From Planctomycetaceae bacterium (GTDB taxonomy: Bacteria; Planctomycetota; Planctomycetia; Planctomycetales; Planctomycetaceae): a stretch of DNA of 34,407 bases. The notes beneath the pieces were generated by a model, which saw only the letters and a program-made list of their open reading frames with translations, did not search any database and was not told where the DNA came from. Below, piece by piece: positions 23,902 to 31,537 of this stretch (within the stretch, counting starts at the first letter, position 1; the number at the start of each line of letters is the position of its first letter). The stretch is taken from contig JAJDEI010000245.1 of NCBI GenBank assembly GCA_029259845.1, positions 1-34,407 on the forward strand, in the 5' to 3' direction. A program made the translations under genes and the position numbers.

Positions 23902-24336
23902 ATGAGCCAACCGCGCAAAACCCGCAAGGACTTAAAACCGGGCGAGGTCGCCTGTGACTACTGCACCGCCCGCTGCTGCCGCTATTTCGCCCTGCCGATT
24001 GACACGCCGGCAACGCGGACCGACTTCGACCATATTCGCTGGTACATGCTCCACGGGCGGGTGGCGATTTTTGTGGATGATGAAACCTGGTACCTGATGG
24101 TTCACGCTGACTGCAAACATATCCGCGACGATTACATGTGCGGCATCTACGAGGACCGGCCCGCCATCTGCCGCAAATACACGACGGACGAATGCGAATT
24201 CGAGGACGATGCGGTCTACGACAAGTTCTTCGAGACGCCGGAGCAACTCTGGGAGTATGCCGAAGCGATGCTGCCGCACAAGTTCCCGCAACCCCGGCCG
24301 TCGGAGATCGCCCTGCCGGTCCTCGGAGCCGTGTGA
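23902..24336 (+). CDS. YkgJ-family cysteine-cluster protein
   Basis: A 144-residue soluble protein of the CxxCxxxCC type. Eight cysteines are visible: C18, C21, C25 and C26 (ACDYCTARCC), then C71 (HADCKHI), C80 (YMCGIYEDRP), C90 (AICRKY) and C98 (DECEF). This is the pattern of the YkgJ/UPF0153 family, which is presumed to bind zinc or an Fe-S cluster; no reaction is known. GGAGGT at 23885-23890 lies 11 bases before the ATG at 23902. Another ATG (23894) is out of frame. The upstream region is long direct repeat copy B; a palindrome pair separates it from hisS. Confidence 0.9.
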   Translation: MSQPRKTRKDLKPGEVACDYCTARCCRYFALPIDTPATRTDFDHIRWYMLHGRVAIFVDDETWYLMVHADCKHIRDDYMCGIYEDRPAICRKYTTDECEFEDDAVYDKFFETPEQLWEYAEAMLPHKFPQPRPSEIALPVLGAV

Positions 24337-24370
24337 CTGCTGAACGACAACCCGCCCTCGCCCTCGACCT

Positions 24371-24421
24371 CGTTCCCAAGCTCCGGCTTGGGAACGCACT
24401 TTCGCGAAGCTCTGCTTCGCG
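24371..24421. repeat. Pair of compact palindromes
   Basis: Two adjacent hairpins: CGTTCCCAAGC (24371-24381) with GCTTGGGAACG (24386-24396), and CGCGAAGC (24403-24410) with GCTTCGCG (24414-24421). Loops are 4 and 3 bases. There is no T-run, so a terminator role is doubtful. They lie between the cysteine-cluster gene and hisS and resemble REP-like units. Confidence 0.6.
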
Positions 24422-24506
24422 GACAGGCGAACCAGATTTCTCCCCGACAGGCGTACCCCGGGCTGAGCCTGGAAACGGATGAATCTTTCCCATTCATGGC
24501 AATTCC

Positions 24507-25844
24507 GTGACTCAACCGCTCATCAAGACACAAACGCTCAGTGGCTTTCGCGACTTTCTCCCGGCTGAGATGATGGCCCGGGAGGCCTTGGTCGCGACGG
24601 CGCGGGACGTTTACCGCAGCTATGGTTTCAGTCCGATCGACACGCCGGCGCTGGAGTACAGCGAAGTTCTGACCGGAAAGTCGGGAGAGGAATCGGAGAA
24701 GCAGCTTTACCGGTTCACAACGAAGGGGGGCCGCGACGTCGCCCTGCGGTTCGACTTGACGGTGCCGTTCGCCCGGTTTGCGGCTCAACATATCGGCCAG
24801 ATCGGCACGCCGTTCAGGCGGTATCACATCGCCACCGTCTGGCGCGGCGAGCGCCCGCAGCGGGGGCGGTACCGGGAGTTCATGCAGTGTGACTTCGACA
24901 CGATCGGGACTGACTCGCACCTGGCGGACATCGAAACGCTGCTCGTCATTCACGACCTGTTCGGCCGGCTGGGCTTTGAGAGATTCACCATCCGGGTCAA
25001 TCATCGCCAACTGCTGAACGGGCTGCTGGAGACTCTCGGGCTCGCCGACAAATCGACCGCCGTGCTCCGCGCGCTGGACAAACTGCCCAAGATCGGCCGG
25101 GAGGGCGTCCAACGGGAGCTGATCGAAGGTGTGGGAGCCATCGACGCAACAGCGGACCGGTTGCTGGAGTTCGCCGCGATTTCGGGAACTCCCGGCGAGG
25201 TGCTGGCGCAGGTCGAGTCGTTGCTGGACGGCAATGGCCGCGGTCTGGACGGAATCGCCCTGTTGCGGCAGTTGTTCGACTGTGTCGCCACCGCGGGCGT
25301 TCCGGCGGATCGCGTCGCTTTGGATGTGTCAATCGCCCGCGGCTTGGACTACTACACCGGGACCATCTACGAGACGTTCCTGGATGACCTTCCCGGCATT
25401 GGCTCTGTTTGTTCCGGCGGGCGCTATGACAATCTGGCCGGGCTGTTCACCAAACAACCGCTGCCCGGCGTGGGGGCGAGCCTGGGGCTCGACCGTCTGC
25501 TGGCAGCGATGGAGGAACTGGGACGGCTCGGTGCGTCCGCCACGCCGGCAGACGTGCTGGTCGTGCTGTTCGATGAGTCGCGGGCGGGTGACTACTTTCG
25601 GATGGCCCGAGAATTGCGAGCCGATGGCGTGGCAACCGAAGTCTATCCGCAGGCCCGGGCGCTCAAGAAGCAGCTGCAGTACGCCGACCGCAAAGGATTT
25701 CGCTTCGCCCTCATCGCTGGTTCGGATGAGTTCGCCCAAGGCGTCTGGCAACTCAAGGACCTGGCCAACGGCGAACAACGGCAGGTTGGGAGCGAGGAAC
25801 TGTCGTCGTCGATCCGGGACCGTCTGTCCGAAGGTCGCTCCTGA
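24507..25844 (+). CDS. hisS: Histidyl-tRNA synthetase
   Basis: A class II synthetase that charges tRNA-His. The 445-residue product has motif 1 around residues 40-60, motif 2 at about 104-135 (FRRYHIATVWRGERPQRGRY then REFMQCDFDTIG), the HisA block LDVSIARGLDYYTGTIYE (about 272-290) and SGGRYDNLAGLF (about 303), followed by motif 3 GASLGLDRLLAAM. The C-terminal anticodon-binding domain covers about 350-435 (DVLVVLFDE, ALKKQLQYADRKGFRFALIA). The motif 2 wording REFMQCDFD is nearer to archaeal/eukaryotic-type HisRS than to the E. coli form (RQFHQLG). The start is GTG at 24507; an ATG 11 bases upstream is out of frame and closed. The neighbouring genes are not functionally related. Confidence 0.97.
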   Translation: MTQPLIKTQTLSGFRDFLPAEMMAREALVATARDVYRSYGFSPIDTPALEYSEVLTGKSGEESEKQLYRFTTKGGRDVALRFDLTVPFARFAAQHIGQIGTPFRRYHIATVWRGERPQRGRYREFMQCDFDTIGTDSHLADIETLLVIHDLFGRLGFERFTIRVNHRQLLNGLLETLGLADKSTAVLRALDKLPKIGREGVQRELIEGVGAIDATADRLLEFAAISGTPGEVLAQVESLLDGNGRGLDGIALLRQLFDCVATAGVPADRVALDVSIARGLDYYTGTIYETFLDDLPGIGSVCSGGRYDNLAGLFTKQPLPGVGASLGLDRLLAAMEELGRLGASATPADVLVVLFDESRAGDYFRMARELRADGVATEVYPQARALKKQLQYADRKGFRFALIAGSDEFAQGVWQLKDLANGEQRQVGSEELSSSIRDRLSEGRS

Positions 25845-25983
25845 CCAAGGCGATCGTTTTGGTGGACTTGGAGCGTCTCGCCTCCGTCGGCCGTCGGCTC
25901 CGGGCTAACGCCAATCCCTGATTTCGATTCGCCCCGAGGCACCGCATCCGAAGAACCGGCATGATTCGCGCCGCGTCTGATTT

Positions 25984-26892
25984 CTACTGCGGCGTGTATT
26001 CTTCGATGTTGGTTGGGTCGGCGAACAGCGGTTGTTGGAAGCTCGACGGGCAGGCTTGCGTGACCGCTGACCGGTGCTGTCCCACCAGGGGCGCATTGTC
26101 GCCGGCGTTGATATCGGGCAATCCGAGAAAAACGGGAGTGGCGGAGCCGTCCGGTGCGGCGGGATTAAGCTCGTTGTATTCGCAGACACGCGTCGACGTT
26201 TCAGATTTCCGATCGCCGGCGGCCGCTCCGCCCGTTTCGCTCTTCTTGGGACGCAGTTTCTCGTAGAGACGCCGCAGGCTAAAGGGTGACGCCAGCTTGG
26301 GTGACTTCGGTTCGTCGTCTGTTGCGGTGCGGACAGCAGCGGCCTTCGCCATGACGTCGCGGGCCGCGCTGTCGCCGGAGGTCGGATCGCGTTCCTCGCC
26401 AGAGACACTCCGCCGCAGAAAACCGAACCCGATCGGCAGAGGCCGACCGTTCTGAGATCCTGTGGTGGTTGAGTTCACATCCCCGGCCGATTCGGGACCG
26501 TCCCTGAGAGGCGCCGGCGGAGGGGGAATTGGGTACCCCGGCAGCGATTGTTGTCCGAACGCCGCCTCCTGCTCAGGCTCGGCGTCGCTGTCCGCCTGGG
26601 ATGCAGCAACCAGGCGGACGTTTTTACCGTTATTGGCGTCGGCGTCGCGATCGACGTCGAGCGAGTGTCCCGGTCGAATTGACGGCGTGATCGTCGGGGG
26701 GATCGTCGGGGGGGGGGGCAGCCGGCGGACCGGGGGCTGGGCCTGTCGCTGGGCGACATCGGCCGGTTGCGGGAAGCCCGTTCGCCAGACGACGCCGTCT
26801 GTGGACTGACAACCCGCCGTGATCGCAGCGAGCGCCAGCGATGCGAGCGCGGCCACTTGACGAAAGCGACGTTGACGAGAACGAAGAATCAT
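25984..26892 (-). CDS. Proline-rich lipoprotein of unknown function
   Basis: A 302-residue protein with a lipoprotein signal: basic MILRSRQRRFRQ, hydrophobic VAALASLALAAITAGC with the lipobox cysteine near residue 28, so it is probably anchored in a membrane. The ATG at 26892 was chosen over one 12 codons upstream because GGGG-rich AAGGGGGG lies just before it. The remainder is low-complexity: a Pro-rich stretch (RRLPPPPTIPPTITPSIRPG), an acidic part (DSDAEPEQEAAFGQQ), and a basic patch (FSLRRLYEKLRPKKSE). No domain is recognised. A run of eleven C on its coding strand (26718-26708) encodes the first proline cluster. It is convergent with hisS. Confidence 0.75.
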   Translation of the reverse strand: MILRSRQRRFRQVAALASLALAAITAGCQSTDGVVWRTGFPQPADVAQRQAQPPVRRLPPPPTIPPTITPSIRPGHSLDVDRDADANNGKNVRLVAASQADSDAEPEQEAAFGQQSLPGYPIPPPPAPLRDGPESAGDVNSTTTGSQNGRPLPIGFGFLRRSVSGEERDPTSGDSAARDVMAKAAAVRTATDDEPKSPKLASPFSLRRLYEKLRPKKSETGGAAAGDRKSETSTRVCEYNELNPAAPDGSATPVFLGLPDINAGDNAPLVGQHRSAVTQACPSSFQQPLFADPTNIEEYTPQ

Positions 26893-27583
26893 GCGGCCCC
26901 CCTTGGCGATTGTCTGCATCCGGCGCATCGGTTTGGATTCGGGCTTCGGGAGTGGCGCTTCGGCCCCCGGATATCCCCCTTCCGAAAAACCAACCCGCGG
27001 CGCCGCCCCACCTCTTTGATCGGGCGTCCTCTTTCAGGTGAATTGCGACGCCCGGCCTTTTCATGTCGAAGGGCGTCACGTTGAGGAGCATCGGACGGAT
27101 CGGAGCAGTAAGTGCAACCGATCAAACCGTTTCGCGCGGCGCGGCCGTCATCGGGTGATGGTTGTGCCGCCCGTCGGGATTGCACCGAAAAATGGGGCCT
27201 GATCAGGGGGCAGAGATCGGGGAGCAGGGCTCGGGGTTTTGTGGCCTCCGGGACCTCTCGATCGTCTGCGAACGGCCGGACCTTACAAACTCGCGCCCCC
27301 CGGTCCCTGCCCAACCGATCGGTCTCCGGCGACGTTTCACAAGATCGCACGGTGGCCCGTTTCGGCCCATTCTGCCGGGAGGGCCCTCTCGCGGCAGGAC
27401 CGTTTCAGCCGCCGGGACCGAAATAACCGAAAAAGTTTATCATGGCCCCTGCGATGGGCCGATGAGGAGAACACTGTCACATCATTCGACCGAGTCCGGG
27501 CCGACTGTCCGTCAACGACGACGACCGCCGGCTGGTCCCCGACACATCGGGGCCCGGAGAGCACGACTTTAAGGAGTGAGTCC
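26893..27583. other. Divergent intergenic region, no gene seen
   Basis: About 690 bases between the minus-strand lipoprotein and the plus-strand BON gene. Small frames cross it in every direction with no ribosome binding site or domain. It must contain the start signals of both genes, but I could not identify convincing -35/-10 pairs. The block AAAAAGTTTATCATG near 27430 is AT-rich by local standards and could be part of a promoter. Confidence 0.5.
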
Positions 27584-28687
27584 ATGCTGCGTCTGCCTCG
27601 AGAATGGGTCATGGTGGCCGGGCTGCTGGCAGCAGTGCCCAGTGTCACGCTGGCCGGTCCCTTTGACTTTTTGAAACCACAGGCCAAGCCGGTCGTCGCC
27701 GCCCAGTCCGGGCAGACGAACCAGCAAATCGCCAATCAGGTGGCTGCCTCCCTGAAACAGGCCCAACTCAAAGGCTTCGACATCAACATCGAAGTCAAAC
27801 AGGGTGTGGCCAAACTGACCGGCAAGATCAGCGACCCCCAGCAAAAGGCTCTGGCGACCAAAGCGGCCTCCCAGGTGGAAGGCGTGCAGTCGGTCGACAA
27901 CCAACTGGAGCTGGTCGCCGCGCCTCAACGGGCGCCGGTCCAGCAGGCCTCCCATCCGGGAACCCCCTCCCAACCTCAGCAGACAGCCCAACGGGCCGGT
28001 CGCAGCAACCAGCAAGTCGCGCAGCAAATCGCCGACTCGCTGGTCTCCGCTGGCCTGGGCCAGCACGACATTGAGGTGCGTTTCAAGGGCGGTGTCTGCA
28101 GCCTCGCTGGCGCACTCGATACGCCCCAACAGGCGATGTCCGCCTACCAGCTTGCGGCAAGCATCCCTGAAGTGAAGCAGATTCAAAACCGGCTGACGGT
28201 GGGCGGGCGCGAGTTCAACCCGCAGGCTGTCCGACCGGCGGGTTACAACCAGGCTGCGATGCAACAGCAAATGCAGCAGGCTGGCGGTTATCCGTCCATG
28301 CCGCCACGGGGTGCCTATCCTCCGGTGCAGCAGATGGCGGGATCTCCGGGTCCCCAGCAGGGCGGACCGGTCCAGCAGGCCGGTTTTCCGGGACACAACC
28401 CCCACTTTGGGGGGCCGCTGGGTGCTCATGAGATGTACAACAGCCCGAATCTGCCGGAATATGCCTGGCCATCTCAGGCAGCCTATGACAACTCCGCTGC
28501 GATTTCCTACCCGTCGCAGTACGATGCCAGTGCCTGGCCGTACATCGGGCCGTTCTACCCCTATCCGCAGGTGCCGCTGGGGTGGCGAAGTGCCCAATTG
28601 GTCTGGGACGACGGCAGTTGGAACCTCAAGTTCAATAGCCGCACGGACAAATGGTGGTGGTTCCTCCATCCCGAAAACTGGGACTGA
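27584..28687 (+). CDS. Secreted double-BON-domain protein with Pro/Gln-rich tail
   Basis: A 367-residue exported protein. The signal peptide is MLRLPREWVMVAGLLAAVPS with cleavage near LAGP. Two BON domains follow, at about 45-110 (NQQIANQVAASLKQAQLKGF, then VKQGVAKLTGKISD) and about 142-206 (NQQVAQQIADSLVSAGLGQH, then FKGGVCSLAGALDT). BON domains associate with membrane lipid or peptidoglycan. Residues about 210-310 are rich in Gln, Pro and Gly (MQQQMQQAGGYPSMPPRG), and the C-terminus is aromatic (WRSAQLVWDDGSW, DKWWWFLHPENWD). The ATG at 27584 has AAGGAGTGA 5-13 bases upstream; the open frame upstream is unlike any domain. A strong terminator follows. It is probably a structural or adaptor protein of the planctomycete envelope. 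Confidence 0.85.
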   Translation: MLRLPREWVMVAGLLAAVPSVTLAGPFDFLKPQAKPVVAAQSGQTNQQIANQVAASLKQAQLKGFDINIEVKQGVAKLTGKISDPQQKALATKAASQVEGVQSVDNQLELVAAPQRAPVQQASHPGTPSQPQQTAQRAGRSNQQVAQQIADSLVSAGLGQHDIEVRFKGGVCSLAGALDTPQQAMSAYQLAASIPEVKQIQNRLTVGGREFNPQAVRPAGYNQAAMQQQMQQAGGYPSMPPRGAYPPVQQMAGSPGPQQGGPVQQAGFPGHNPHFGGPLGAHEMYNSPNLPEYAWPSQAAYDNSAAISYPSQYDASAWPYIGPFYPYPQVPLGWRSAQLVWDDGSWNLKFNSRTDKWWWFLHPENWD

Positions 28688-28770
28688 GCCATCCACGCCA
28701 GCAAGATCAGCGAGGCATCGGTCGGCTGAATCCGCCGGTGCCTGGCAAGCTCGAATCGAGTGATGCGACC

Positions 28771-28805
28771 AACGTCTCCGGGGAACTTCGCCCCGGAGAC
28801 GTTTT
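28771..28805 (+). terminator. Rho-independent terminator after the BON gene
   Basis: The arms AACGTCTCCGGGG (28771-28783) and CCCCGGAGACGTT (28791-28803) pair perfectly over 13 bp around a 7-base loop, followed by TT and a T-rich stretch. Confidence 0.85.
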
Positions 28806-29083
28806 CCGTTTGCGCGTGGGCGAATCTCGATGAGTGTCGCGCCTTCATGGCAACGTCAGTCGTCGCCGAACGCGAATGCCGCGACTGCATCTGCGACCGG
28901 GCCGGCGCGGGCCGGCAGACAACCCGGCACACTCCGGATGGACGCCCGATCCGACAAAATCGGAAAAATCCCCCAAGTCAGCCTTGTCTTTTGGCCGATA
29001 GCAGGATTAGCGGCATCCGTTTGGCCGTTCAGCTTTTCCTGCCCACTCAAGTCAATTCAGCGAATGCTTCCTGGAGCGAACAG
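28806..29083. other. Leader of the small lipoprotein gene, no gene seen
   Basis: Together with the terminator this is about 400 bases of non-coding sequence between the BON gene and the next gene. Frames that pass through it in phase with the lipoprotein lack any similarity or ribosome binding site. No promoter could be assigned with confidence. Confidence 0.5.
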
Positions 29084-29668
29084 ATGCCTAAGCTGCAAGG
29101 TACCCTGAAACGCTTGGTTCTGCTGGCCGTGCTGGCCGGTGCGACTATGCCGAACAGCGGCTGCAAACTTCTCTTTGGATTTACCGACGCGGCGTTTGTC
29201 TTCTCGGATTTCTGGTACACGACACCGCTGATCCCGGTGACGCCCTACATGAGCCAGCAAATCGAAGACACGTACTGGGAAGAGGAGCGTTACGGCAAGG
29301 TGCCGATCCTCGACCCGGTCGAAGGGGAACACGCCCCGCTGTTCTGCCTCGATCCTCCCTCCCAGGATGAGATCGTGCGGGCCCTTCCGGATCAAACCTC
29401 CGGCGGCGTCCCGTTCCTGGCAGAAACCCGACGAAACAACATGCGGATGATCGCCGAGCCGATCGTCGACCGCCTGGGCGAATGCCGCTTCTACCCCATG
29501 GTGGGACCGGCCCGGATGCACCACTGTCACTACAAGTGCACCGTCTGGTTCAAGGAAACCAAGCAGTCCTGGTGGCCCGTGCCGTTCACCTTTGAAGAAG
29601 ACCGCCAGGAAGTCGTCTACATCGACCACGATCACCTGATTCGCTGTGCGGGACCTGTGGTGGAGTAG
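29084..29668 (+). CDS. Small lipoprotein, planctomycete hypothetical
   Basis: A 194-residue exported protein. The leader MPKLQGTLKRLVLLAVLAGA followed by TMPNSGC carries a lipobox-like NSGC (cysteine near residue 27), so a lipoprotein is likely. The mature part has no recognised domain; it is rich in aromatic residues and has several cysteines and histidines (LFCLDPP, GECRFYPMVG, RMHHCHYKCTVWF). The HHCHYKC cluster could bind a metal, which is speculation. GGAG 8 bases before the ATG at 29084 supports the start. It lies downstream of the BON gene on the same strand but is separated by a terminator, and it is followed by its own terminator. Confidence 0.75.
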   Translation: MPKLQGTLKRLVLLAVLAGATMPNSGCKLLFGFTDAAFVFSDFWYTTPLIPVTPYMSQQIEDTYWEEERYGKVPILDPVEGEHAPLFCLDPPSQDEIVRALPDQTSGGVPFLAETRRNNMRMIAEPIVDRLGECRFYPMVGPARMHHCHYKCTVWFKETKQSWWPVPFTFEEDRQEVVYIDHDHLIRCAGPVVE

Positions 29669-29727
29669 CCTACGGCTCCATCTCGCAGACCTTGACTGGG
29701 CAGCAGTCTCCTTTCCAGGTGAGCGTT

Positions 29728-29760
29728 GAAGCCCGGCCTTGCAGCAGGCCGGGCTTCTCT
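29728..29760 (+). terminator. Rho-independent terminator after the small lipoprotein
   Basis: GAAGCCCGGCCT (29728-29739) and AGGCCGGGCTTC (29746-29757) pair over 12 bp around a 6-base loop, followed by TCTCTTAT. The U-tract is weak but the stem is strong. Confidence 0.7.
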
Positions 29761-29938
29761 TATGCGCCCATCAAAGTCGTGCCCATCGGAGCCGCTCCCG
29801 GTTTGCCGGCGGACGGCCTCAAGGGACTGGCGGCGAAATCCCGGCCAACGCAAACGGCAGCGGCATCCTTGCACGTCGCTGCGGAATCGTCTCCACTGAG
29901 GGAAGCCCCCTTCAAGGGGCCTCACTGGGGATTTCCGC

Positions 29939-31327
29939 ATGCTTCGTTTCGCTGTTGCCAATCTACTCAGCCGCCCGGGCCGGACCCTGTTGGCGACGAT
30001 CGGCTTGACGATCGCCATCGCCGGCATGGTCGGACTGTTTGCGATCGCCGGCGGGATCGATCACATGCTGGAGGCGAGCTTAGGGCCGGTCCCCGGGGTT
30101 GTCGTGATGCAGGCGGGGGCGCCGATTCCTCTGTTCTCGACGCTTCCGTCCGGCTGGGGCCGGGAGATGGCGGACATCGAAGGGGTCAACGTCGTGAATC
30201 CGGAAGTCTGGACACGCGTCAATCTCCTCGACGGGGAATCGGTCCTGAGTCCGCCGCGACTGCTGCTCGGTGCGGACATCCCCAACCGTCTCCGGCTCAA
30301 GCACGGGGTGTACACGACATGCGTTGAGGACGGTCGTTTTTTGAGCAAACAGGATCGCGGTCAGCCGCATGTCGTCATCAGCCGTCAGATTGCCGAGGAC
30401 CTCGACAAGCAGGTCGGCGACCCGTTGGATGTCAACGGCCGGGAGATGACCGTCGTGGGCATCTACCACACGGGATCACTCCTGGCCGATGTCACCATCA
30501 TCGCCGATATCGACGTCGTCCGCGACATGATTCGCGTTGACACCAACACGGTGAGTTGCTTCTACCTCGAACCGCACGATGGGGTGACATCGGACGTACT
30601 CGTCGAGCGGGTGCAACAGCAGTTCGCCGGTCGCGAGCCTCCTGAATGGCGACCATCAGGGTTTGCGACCACGATCGCCAAGCCACCCACCTCAGTTGGC
30701 GATTGGGTGAGGCTTCTCGCCGGTGTATTGAGCCAGGGGCCGCCTCGCTCCAGCACCGACCCGACCTCGACAGAGGAAGCGGCTCATACACGCGTTCAGC
30801 CGTCTGACCGGAACGACACGATCGCAAATGACGACGCAGACTCAGAGACACCCCGGAGCAATTCGCCGAAAAAGCAAGTAATGGAAGTGCACTCGGTGGC
30901 GGACTGGGGGGATCGATTTTCGGACCTCGCGACCGATCTCAATTTGGTTCTTGCCATGCTCACCGGGCTCGGCATGTTGATCGCCGTCTCCAGCATCCTC
31001 AACACCATGCTGATGAGCGTCACCGAGCGGACGGTGGAGTTCGGCATCCTGCGTGCCAACGGCTGGTCGCAGGGGGATGTCGTGCGGCTGATTACGTGCG
31101 AGAGTGCACTGCTTGGCCTTGCCGGCGGCTTGCTGGGCGTGTCGTGCGGCTGGATCGCCACGCAGGTGATCAATCACCTCTGGGCGGACCGCATCCTGCT
31201 TTACGCCGGTCCGGTTCTTCTCGTCGGCAGCCTGACATTCAGCATCTGTGTCGGCGTATTGGGCGGCCTCTACCCGTCCCTGCGAGCCGCCCGCATGTCG
31301 CCCATGCAGGCCATTCGCCGCGGCTGA
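29939..31327 (+). CDS. FtsX/MacB-type ABC transporter permease
   Basis: A 462-residue permease. The N-terminus (MLRFAVANLLSRPGRTLLAT then IGLTIAIAGMVGLFAIAGGI) is a typical MacB/FtsX first membrane helix. A large extracytoplasmic domain follows (about 45-330). Three C-terminal helices (about 340-455) form the FtsX domain, with ILNTMLMSVTERTVEFGILRANG and TFSICVGVLGGLYPSLRAARM, and the closing SPMQAIRRG motif. Such proteins work as mechanotransmission or lipoprotein-release permeases with a cytoplasmic ATPase, but no ATPase is adjacent. A hydrophilic Ser/Thr/Asp-rich stretch (about 262-320, SSTDPTSTEEAAH and on) sits before helix 2 and looks disordered. The start is ATG at 29939. Its partner and substrate are unknown. 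Confidence 0.88.
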   Translation: MLRFAVANLLSRPGRTLLATIGLTIAIAGMVGLFAIAGGIDHMLEASLGPVPGVVVMQAGAPIPLFSTLPSGWGREMADIEGVNVVNPEVWTRVNLLDGESVLSPPRLLLGADIPNRLRLKHGVYTTCVEDGRFLSKQDRGQPHVVISRQIAEDLDKQVGDPLDVNGREMTVVGIYHTGSLLADVTIIADIDVVRDMIRVDTNTVSCFYLEPHDGVTSDVLVERVQQQFAGREPPEWRPSGFATTIAKPPTSVGDWVRLLAGVLSQGPPRSSTDPTSTEEAAHTRVQPSDRNDTIANDDADSETPRSNSPKKQVMEVHSVADWGDRFSDLATDLNLVLAMLTGLGMLIAVSSILNTMLMSVTERTVEFGILRANGWSQGDVVRLITCESALLGLAGGLLGVSCGWIATQVINHLWADRILLYAGPVLLVGSLTFSICVGVLGGLYPSLRAARMSPMQAIRRG

Positions 31328-31347
31328 TCGCATCGGCGAAACACGCG

Positions 31348-31490
31348 AGGCTTGGTCGGAAAACCGAAAATGGCCGTCCCGCTCCGCGTGATGACACTGC
31401 CAGCGCAACGTTCCCCTGACTGGCCACGCACTCACTTCCTTCGCCCATCACGCGGAGCGTGATGGCTACAATGGTTTTCCGACAAAGCCT
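31348..31490. repeat. 143-bp palindromic element (MITE-like)
   Basis: The outer arms AGGCTTGGTCGGAAAACC (31348-31365) and GGTTTTCCGACAAAGCCT (31473-31490) match at 17 of 18 positions. A second inverted pair, CGCTCCGCGTGATG (31380-31393) and CATCACGCGGAGCG (31446-31459), lies inside and is perfect over 14 bases. CATCACGC-GGA-GCGTGATG at 31446-31464 is also palindromic by itself. The element lies between the permease and dehydratase genes and contains no frame. Its nested symmetry suggests a non-autonomous mobile element or REP-like unit. Confidence 0.75.
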
Positions 31491-31537
31491 AGACTGGAGA
31501 AAGGACTCCCAACACTCCCAACCATCGAGCATCACAC

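Noticed and set aside
24371-24421. Terminator for the cysteine-cluster gene
   Set aside because: The hairpins are strong, but no T-run follows, so I list them only as palindromes.
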